A stretch of 11,182 nt of DNA from Desulfobacterales bacterium (GTDB lineage Bacteria; Desulfobacterota; Dissulfuribacteria; Dissulfuribacterales; JAMONC01): NCBI GenBank assembly GCA_027066725.1, contig JAMONC010000160.1:1-11182 (forward strand), written 5' to 3'. The notes under the pieces are model-generated. The model was not told the DNA's origin, did not search any database, and saw only the letters and a program-made list of their open reading frames with translations. Shown piece after piece: positions 6,677 to 11,182 of the stretch. Every line of letters begins with the position of its first letter. Position 1 is the stretch's first letter. The position numbers and the translations under genes are program-made.

Positions 6677-6889
6677 CTAAGAATTTTCTTTATTATCGAA
6701 ATTCTCATAGGAACTATCGAACATGGACTCTGTGATTTTGTATTCTTCCTTTAACCATGCTCCAAGGTCTATTAACTTACATCTCTTACTACAAAACGGT
6801 CTATATGGATTGTCCTTAAAATTTACAGGTTTTCCACACTGAGGACATCTATGAATATCTCCTTTATTTTTTAAGTTAGGAGGGCACAT
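6677..6889 (-). CDS. yacG: YacG-type small zinc-binding protein
   Basis: A 70-residue protein of the YacG family, known in E. coli as an inhibitor that binds the GyrB subunit of DNA gyrase. The zinc ligands are Cys15 and Cys18 (HRCPQCGKPV) and Cys33 and Cys37 (RPFCSKRC), followed by the family signature KLIDLGAWLKEEYKI (38-52) and an acidic tail. The reading frame is open back to 6931, giving 84 residues, but I place the start at 6889. GGAG lies 6 bases before it, 70 residues is a normal YacG length, and the extra codons run through a strong promoter whose -10 box is at 6917-6922. It would be the first gene of the downstream stress block. In most proteobacteria yacG lies with coaE and pilus genes; here its setting is different. 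Gyrase inhibition in this organism is inferred from family only. Confidence 0.88.
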   Translation of the reverse strand: MCPPNLKNKGDIHRCPQCGKPVNFKDNPYRPFCSKRCKLIDLGAWLKEEYKITESMFDSSYENFDNKENS

Positions 6890-6895
6890 AAAAGA

Positions 6896-6899
6896 CTCC
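6896..6899 (-). promoter_or_regulatory. Ribosome binding site that decides the yacG start
   Basis: GGAG on the minus strand lies 6 bases before the ATG at 6889. The upstream in-frame ATGs at 6931 and 6901 have no comparable purine-rich site. Confidence 0.65.
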
Positions 6900-6916
6900 A
6901 TCTTAATATAAGGTTG

Positions 6917-6944
6917 AGTATAGCAAAACATTTATAAGTGTAAA
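6917..6944 (-). promoter_or_regulatory. Extended -10 sigma-70-type promoter upstream of yacG
   Basis: On the minus strand: -35 TTTACA (6939-6944), a 16-base spacer ending in TGC, and -10 TATACT (6917-6922). The hexamers each match consensus at 5 of 6 positions and the TGn is the extended -10 element. The predicted start is near 6910, leaving a leader of about 21 bases with the GGAG ribosome site well placed for the ATG at 6889. It would drive yacG and the genes beyond it, through rpoH and the TPR gene. Confidence 0.65.
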
Positions 6945-6967
6945 TAAAAATAGCCAAAATTAAAATC

Positions 6968-8842
6968 TTAAAGTTTTCTATGTTTTTTAAGATAAATTTG
7001 GATTGCTGTTATTGCAGCAGGTGTAATCCCTGAAATTCTAAGGGCTTGTCCTAAGTTTTCAGGTTTATGTTTTGAAAGTTTTTCTTTAACTTCGTTTGAA
7101 AGCCCGCTTATTTGATTATAATCTATATCTTCTGGAATTTCTATTTCTTCCCATTTTTTCATCTGTTCTATTTGTTCTTTTTGTCTCTTAATATAACCTG
7201 CATATTTAGTCTCTATTTCTATCTGATTGGCAATTTCTTCAGGAAGTCTTTTTAGAAATTCATATCGTTGAGATAATAACTTTAGAGATATCTCTGGCCT
7301 TCTTAAGAGTTCTGAAAGACTTGTTGGACGTTTAAGTTGGGACGAACCTATCGATTTTAACCAAGAGTTAATATCAGGGCTCGGTACAAGCTTAATAGTT
7401 TTTAATTCTTCTAGGGTATTTTCTATCATTTCCTTTTTTTTACAGAATCTGTTCCATGTCTCATCATCTATTAATCCGAGTTTTCGTCCTATTGGCATTA
7501 GACGAAGGTCTGCATTATCTTCCCTTAAAAGAAGTCTATATTCAGCACGTGAAGTAAACATCCGATAGGGTTCTTTTGTTCCTTTTGTTACAAGATCATC
7601 TATTAAAACACCTACATATCCTTGATCTCTTCCTATTACAATAGGATTTTCACCTTTTATCATGAGAGCTGCGTTTATTCCTGCCATAATTCCTTGTGCA
7701 GCAGCTTCTTCGTATCCAGATGTTCCATTTATTTGTCCAGCAAAGAATAGCCCTTTTATAAGATGAGTTTCTAATGAAGATTTTAATTGTATTGGATCTG
7801 CATAGTCATATTCAATTGCATAAGCTGGTCGTAATATTTCTGCCCTTTCAAGTCCTTTAATACTTCTTATCATCTTCCATTGCACATCCATTGGAAGGCT
7901 TGTAGATATACCATTTGGATAAATTTCATCTGTATCTAAACCTTCTGGTTCTAAAAACACTTGATGTCTTTCTTTATTTCTAAATCTATAGACCTTGTCT
8001 TCAATAGAAGGACAGTATCTGATGCCAACCCCTTTTATTACTCCTGTAAAAAGAGGCGATCTATCTAGTGCATCAAGTATTATTTTATGGGTTTTCTCAT
8101 TAGTATAAGTTATGTAACATGGAAGTTGTGGTAGCGTTATTTCTTTTGTAGAAAAAGAAAATGGTTTTGGAGGATCATCTCCCCACTGCGCTTCAAGCAC
8201 ACTAAAATCTATAGATCTTTTATGAAGCCTTGCTGGTGTTCCAGTCTTTAGTCTACCAAGTTCAAATCCCAATGCCTCAAGAGATCTTGATAACCTGTTT
8301 GAGGGAGGATCTCCAAGCCTTCCAGCAGCAAGACGATTAAGCCCTATATGAATAAGTCCTCTTAAAAATGTCCCAGTAGTTAAAATGACAGCCTTAGAAT
8401 ATATTTCTTCATTTACAGTAGTTCTTATGCCATATACTCTACCGTCTTTTACTAGTATTTCACCAGCCATTGCCTGATATACATCTAGATGTGGCTGGTG
8501 AAGAAGTACATTGGTCATGCGTTTTTTATAAATTACCCTATCTGCTTGTGCTCTAGATGCTCTAACAGCAAGTCCCTTTGAGGTATTAAGTTGCCTGAAT
8601 TGAATGCCAGCAGCATCTATATTTTTTGCCATTTCACCACCAAGGGCATCTATTTCTTTTACAAGATGTCCCTTAGCAAGGCCACCAATTGCAGGGTTGC
8701 AACTCATTGCTGCAATACAGTCTAAATTTATTGTTAAAAGGCAGGTTTCTACTCCTAACCGTGCGCATACAAGAGCTGCTTCACAGCCTGCATGCCCTGC
8801 TCCAATTACAATAACATCATATTCTTTTGGGAATACAGACAT
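6968..8842 (-). CDS. mnmG: tRNA uridine-5-carboxymethylaminomethyl modification enzyme MnmG
   Basis: With MnmE, MnmG builds the 5-carboxymethylaminomethyl (or aminomethyl) group on the wobble uridine of several tRNAs, using FAD, NADH and methylene-tetrahydrofolate. At 624 residues it is full length. The FAD-binding motif is VIGAGHAGCEAAL (12-24). The family block MSCNPAIGGLAKGHLVKEID holds Cys48 and the second block GVGIRYCPSIEDKVYRF holds Cys277, the two conserved cysteines. HQVFLEPEG (293-301), the C-terminal FAD-contacting AGQINGTSGYEEAAAQG and the helical tail typical for tRNA/MnmE binding (SGLSNEVKEKL, then ALRISGITPAAI) are all present. The partner mnmE is not in the window. It starts 14 bases after mazG; AGGA sits very close to the ATG and an AGAAAG lies further out, so the ribosome site is mediocre, but no better start is seen. 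Confidence 0.97.
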   Translation of the reverse strand: MSVFPKEYDVIVIGAGHAGCEAALVCARLGVETCLLTINLDCIAAMSCNPAIGGLAKGHLVKEIDALGGEMAKNIDAAGIQFRQLNTSKGLAVRASRAQADRVIYKKRMTNVLLHQPHLDVYQAMAGEILVKDGRVYGIRTTVNEEIYSKAVILTTGTFLRGLIHIGLNRLAAGRLGDPPSNRLSRSLEALGFELGRLKTGTPARLHKRSIDFSVLEAQWGDDPPKPFSFSTKEITLPQLPCYITYTNEKTHKIILDALDRSPLFTGVIKGVGIRYCPSIEDKVYRFRNKERHQVFLEPEGLDTDEIYPNGISTSLPMDVQWKMIRSIKGLERAEILRPAYAIEYDYADPIQLKSSLETHLIKGLFFAGQINGTSGYEEAAAQGIMAGINAALMIKGENPIVIGRDQGYVGVLIDDLVTKGTKEPYRMFTSRAEYRLLLREDNADLRLMPIGRKLGLIDDETWNRFCKKKEMIENTLEELKTIKLVPSPDINSWLKSIGSSQLKRPTSLSELLRRPEISLKLLSQRYEFLKRLPEEIANQIEIETKYAGYIKRQKEQIEQMKKWEEIEIPEDIDYNQISGLSNEVKEKLSKHKPENLGQALRISGITPAAITAIQIYLKKHRKL

Positions 8843-8856
8843 GGTCCTATTTCTTT

Positions 8857-9708
8857 CTATTTATTGTGAGATTCTTGATTTTTTGCTTCTTGCCATAAAG
8901 ATTCCAACTCATCAATAGAGAGTGTATCAAGCATAATTCCTCTTTTTTGTGCCATATCTTCCATAAAGTGAAAGCGTGATTCAAACTTTTTTACAGTTTC
9001 GCTTAAAGCCTCTTCTGGATTTATACCAAGAAGGCGAGAAATATTAGCTACAACAAAAAGTACATCCCCTAGTTCTTGTTTTATTGCATCACTATCATCT
9101 GATCTTATTGCTTCTTTTAGTTCCTCTTCTTCTTCTTTTAGTTTATCAAAGACAGGAATTGCATTTTCCCAATCAAACCCAATTCGTGAAGCTCTTTCGC
9201 CTATTCTATATGCCCTTTGAAGGGCAGGAAGTGAAAGTGGAAGGTGTCCTAATATAGAATACTTACGTCCTTTTTCTTTATCTTCTTCCTTTTTAATATT
9301 ACGCCATTTTGATATTACTTGCTCTGCGTCACTTGCCATATCATTACCAAATACATGGGGATGGCGTCTTATCATTTTATTACCTGTTTGGAATAATAGT
9401 TCAGAAAAATTAAAAATTTTTTCTTCTTCATATATACAAACTAAAAATATAAGTAAAAAAAGAAGATCTCCTACTTCTTCCATGATATTCTGATTATCAT
9501 CATTATCTATTGCCTCAAGTAATTCATAAGCTTCTTCAAGTATATATTTTTTTAAAGACTTAGGTGTCTGTTCTTTATCCCAAGGACAACCATTTGGGGA
9601 CCTAAGTGCTCTCATTATTGCACAAAGTCTTACAAATCTTAAAGCTAGTAATTCATCACTATCTTTTATAAATGGTTTAAGTTTAGATTCGATATTTTCT
9701 TTATTCAT
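8857..9708 (-). CDS. mazG: Nucleoside triphosphate pyrophosphohydrolase MazG
   Basis: Hydrolyses NTPs and dNTPs to the monophosphate and pyrophosphate; in E. coli it removes aberrant nucleotides and lowers ppGpp. The 283-residue product has the two tandem MazG domains. The N-terminal one opens with RSPNGCPWDKEQT (36-48) and carries the metal motif E58-E59-xx-E62 with E78-xx-D81. The C-terminal one has an acidic run at 192-196 (KEEEEELKEAI) and E212-xx-D215 (QELGDVLFVVANISR). The link between them (about 115-175) has RRHPHVFG and the LPALQRAYRIG segment usual for the family. I prefer the ATG at 9708 over that at 9717: AAGGA sits 8 bases before the former but overlaps the latter. It lies 21 bases after dusB and 14 before mnmG, so it is part of one transcript. 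Confidence 0.95.
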   Translation of the reverse strand: MNKENIESKLKPFIKDSDELLALRFVRLCAIMRALRSPNGCPWDKEQTPKSLKKYILEEAYELLEAIDNDDNQNIMEEVGDLLFLLIFLVCIYEEEKIFNFSELLFQTGNKMIRRHPHVFGNDMASDAEQVISKWRNIKKEEDKEKGRKYSILGHLPLSLPALQRAYRIGERASRIGFDWENAIPVFDKLKEEEEELKEAIRSDDSDAIKQELGDVLFVVANISRLLGINPEEALSETVKKFESRFHFMEDMAQKRGIMLDTLSIDELESLWQEAKNQESHNK

Positions 9709-9716
9709 AGAAATCA

Positions 9717-9721
9717 TCCTT
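9717..9721 (-). promoter_or_regulatory. Ribosome binding site that decides the mazG start
   Basis: AAGGA on the minus strand has 8-base spacing to the ATG at 9708. It overlaps the first base of the alternative ATG at 9717, which would therefore have no usable site. This favours the 283-residue over the 286-residue product. Confidence 0.6.
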
Positions 9722-9729
9722 AAAATTTT

Positions 9730-10695
9730 TTATCCAATTGTTATATCCTTTTTAAAATTCTTTTCAAATAAAGAAAGCAACAGAATTTTAACTTCTTTCC
9801 AATCCTTAGCATTAAAAATTGCTTTCCTAAAATAGGCGCTATATCTTAACCCGTGGCTATAGTGAGATATTTGTCTTTTAGCAACCCATAAATTTCTTTT
9901 ATTATAATATTCCCTCATAAGTTCAAGATGTGTTAACGCAATGTCCAATCTTTTTTTTAATGAAATATCTATGGATTTATTTGATGAAGAATATAATCCT
10001 TTTTCCACTAAACTTATAATCCAAGGGCTACCAATCATAGCCCTGGCTATCATTATGCCATCAGCGTTGCTATCTCTAATTGCTGTTTGAGCGGTTTTTA
10101 TATCTATTATGTCACCATTTATTATAAGAGGTATTGTTATTCTTTTCTTTATTTTTTTTGCTTCATCCCATTTTGCATTTCCTGAAAACATTTGTGTTTT
10201 TGTGCGGGCATGTACAGTTATAAATTTTGCTCCCTCTTGCTCACATATATAGGCAAGTTCAGGAGCAGTATTTTCTCTCCAACCAAGACGCATTTTTACA
10301 GATAATATTATATCTGCAGCCTTACTTACTTCTCTTACAATTTGGGCTACAATTAATGGTTCTTTCATAAGGGCTGCACCTGCTCCTGTTCTTACCACTT
10401 TTCTTTGAGGACAGCCCATATTTATATCAATCCTTTTTATGCCCATATCATAGAGTAATCTGGTAGCTTCAGCCATTGTCTTGGGTTCATTTCCAAATAT
10501 TTGCACAATCACATCAGGTTCTTTATTTATTTTTTTTACCATTTCAAGAGTACGGGGATTCTTAAGTACCAAAGCCTTGGCAGATATCATCTCTGTAAAT
10601 GTGTACTTAACTCCAAGCCTTCTAAGTAATTTTCTAAAAACAAAGTCCGTATAACCTGCCATTGGAGCAGGTAATACTCTTTGAATTTTTAGCAT
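9730..10695 (-). CDS. dusB: tRNA-dihydrouridine synthase, DusB-like
   Basis: An FMN- and NADPH-dependent enzyme that reduces uridines in the tRNA D-loop or nearby positions. The 321-residue TIM-barrel protein opens with the FMN-binding APMAGYTDFVFR (10-21). It has the catalytic Cys95 in NMGCPQRKVVRTGAGAALM, Lys134 in SVKMRLGW, His162 in VHARTKTQMFSG, and the phosphate-binding INGDI (192-196) and IMIARAMIGSPW (214-225). The C-terminal part (about 240-321) is the helical tRNA-recognition domain. The NMGCP-xxKVV-xxGAGAALM block is of the DusB type. ATG at 10695 follows AAAGGA with an 11-base gap, somewhat long. It is the first gene of the minus-strand run, behind a good promoter (10741-10769), and divergent from recJ. 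The exact uridine modified cannot be read from sequence. Confidence 0.95.
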   Translation of the reverse strand: MLKIQRVLPAPMAGYTDFVFRKLLRRLGVKYTFTEMISAKALVLKNPRTLEMVKKINKEPDVIVQIFGNEPKTMAEATRLLYDMGIKRIDINMGCPQRKVVRTGAGAALMKEPLIVAQIVREVSKAADIILSVKMRLGWRENTAPELAYICEQEGAKFITVHARTKTQMFSGNAKWDEAKKIKKRITIPLIINGDIIDIKTAQTAIRDSNADGIMIARAMIGSPWIISLVEKGLYSSSNKSIDISLKKRLDIALTHLELMREYYNKRNLWVAKRQISHYSHGLRYSAYFRKAIFNAKDWKEVKILLLSLFEKNFKKDITIG

Positions 10696-10844
10696 CTTTA
10701 TGACAATCCTTTACTCAATTAAGTAATAATCAAACTTTTAATTATAGCTAATTTTTTTAATTTTTTAAAGAAATTTTGAGATTATCCTTAATATATTAAA
10801 CTTCATAATTGCATAAAAAGACAGTAGCTATTAATCTTTAGCCC
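10696..10844. other. Divergent intergenic control region between dusB and recJ
   Basis: This 149-base spacer is extremely AT-rich, with A/T tracts at about 10751-10767. It contains the dusB promoter and a perfect 12-base palindrome TTAATATATTAA at 10788-10799. On the recJ side a CATAAT box (10804-10809) is the best -10 I can offer, but no convincing -35 goes with it, so the recJ promoter is unassigned. No RNA gene or terminator hairpin is seen. Confidence 0.55.
10741..10769 (-). promoter_or_regulatory. Sigma-70-type promoter of the dusB-mazG-mnmG transcript
   Basis: On the minus strand: -35 TTTAAA (10764-10769; 4 of 6 consensus), a 17-base A-rich spacer, and a perfect -10 TATAAT (10741-10746). 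Transcription would begin near 10734, giving a leader of about 39 bases to the dusB ATG. AAAGGA at 10707-10712 would be its ribosome site. It lies in the divergent spacer before recJ. The surrounding A/T tracts could also act as an UP-like element. Confidence 0.6.
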
Positions 10845-11182
10845 ATGTCAGAGCTTTCTTTTTTGTTACAAAGAAAATGGAAATTTTTATCTCCAAATAA
10901 AAAGCTTATAGAAGATTTAGCTAAAAAGGCATCTATTCCCCCTCTTGTTGCTAAGATACTTCTTAATAGAGGGATATGTGAAAAGGATGAAGTGCTTTCC
11001 CATCTTACCCCATTATTGTCTTGTCTTTCTGATCCTTTCTTAATGGCAGATATGGAAAGGGCAGTAGCTCGTCTTATACAAGCCATAAAAAAACGTGAAA
11101 GGATCGTTATTTTTGGTGATTATGATGTAGATGGAGTCACTTCTAGTGCAATTTTAATAAGGTTTTTGACACAGTTAGGAGT
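10845..11182 (+). CDS. recJ: Single-stranded-DNA-specific exonuclease RecJ, N-terminal part (cut by window edge)
   Basis: The plus strand is open from the ATG at 10845 to the end of the window, 112 codons, and continues beyond it. RecJ degrades single-stranded DNA 5' to 3' in recombination and mismatch or base-excision repair. The N-terminal region (1-85) has the usual lead-in: helical KLIEDLAKKASIPPLVAKILLNRGI (20-44), then DPFLMADMERAVARLIQAI (63-81), followed by the first DHH-family catalytic motif IVIFGDYDVDGVTSSAIL (87-104) with Asp92, Asp94 and Asp96. A TAG in frame two codons before the ATG (10839-10841) rules out an earlier start. No clear ribosome site precedes it. It is the only plus-strand gene and diverges from dusB. 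An antisense minus-strand frame at 10838-11086 is a shadow of this gene. Later DHH and DHHA1 domains lie outside the window. Confidence 0.92.
   Translation, partial: MSELSFLLQRKWKFLSPNKKLIEDLAKKASIPPLVAKILLNRGICEKDEVLSHLTPLLSCLSDPFLMADMERAVARLIQAIKKRERIVIFGDYDVDGVTSSAILIRFLTQLG

Noticed and set aside
6890..6931. 14-residue N-terminal extension of YacG
   Set aside because: No ribosome site before 6931, and the segment overlaps the -10 box of the promoter; the ATG at 6889 has GGAG 6 bases upstream.
8604..8918. Plus-strand open frame of 104 codons
   Set aside because: Mirrors the conserved FAD-binding end of mnmG and runs into mazG; no independent support.
10838..11086. Minus-strand open frame of 82 codons
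   Set aside because: Antisense to the RecJ N-terminal region, which has the clear DHH motif on the plus strand.

Overview
The window is AT-rich chromosomal DNA from a Gram-negative bacterium. It carries ten complete genes on the minus strand and the beginning of one divergent gene on the plus strand. A sigma-32 (RpoH) factor with its diagnostic RpoH box, a YacG zinc protein, a MazG/MnmG/DusB set and a secreted TPR protein point to a proteobacterium in the broad sense. The low GC and the ferredoxin-style or otherwise atypical thioredoxin-reductase relative would suit a low-GC Desulfobacterota/deltaproteobacterium-like anaerobe. That placement is an inference from gene content, not something the sequence proves.

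Layout, in the direction of minus-strand transcription (right to left). A divergent control region (10696-10844) separates the start of recJ (plus strand, cut by the window edge) from dusB. Then follow dusB, mazG and mnmG, tightly packed. A second strong promoter, with an extended -10, lies between mnmG and yacG. From there run yacG, a thioredoxin-reductase-like flavoprotein, a glyoxalase-II-like metallo-hydrolase, a DJ-1/PfpI protein, rpoH and a 15-repeat TPR protein with a signal peptide. These have gaps of 1 to 33 bases, and rpoH and the TPR gene share an ATGA overlap. A 181-base spacer follows, with a TATAAT box and a 13-base-arm inverted repeat. The last two genes are an unrecognised membrane-anchored or lipoprotein-like 105-residue protein and a dGTPase-family HD hydrolase.

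Functionally, the right-hand block is RNA modification and nucleotide/DNA housekeeping (tRNA dihydrouridine, wobble-uridine modification, NTP pyrophosphohydrolase, RecJ nuclease). The middle block looks like a stress-response set: a thiol/flavin oxidoreductase, two enzymes of the kind that deal with reactive carbonyls or thioesters, the heat-shock sigma factor and an exported TPR scaffold. The left block returns to nucleotide metabolism. I see no mobile element, CRISPR array, tRNA, rRNA or prophage gene. The most interesting points are the likely separate promoter for the stress block, translational coupling of a secreted TPR protein to the heat-shock sigma factor, the non-canonical pyridine-nucleotide site of the thioredoxin-reductase relative, and the inverted repeat in the leader of the small unknown gene.
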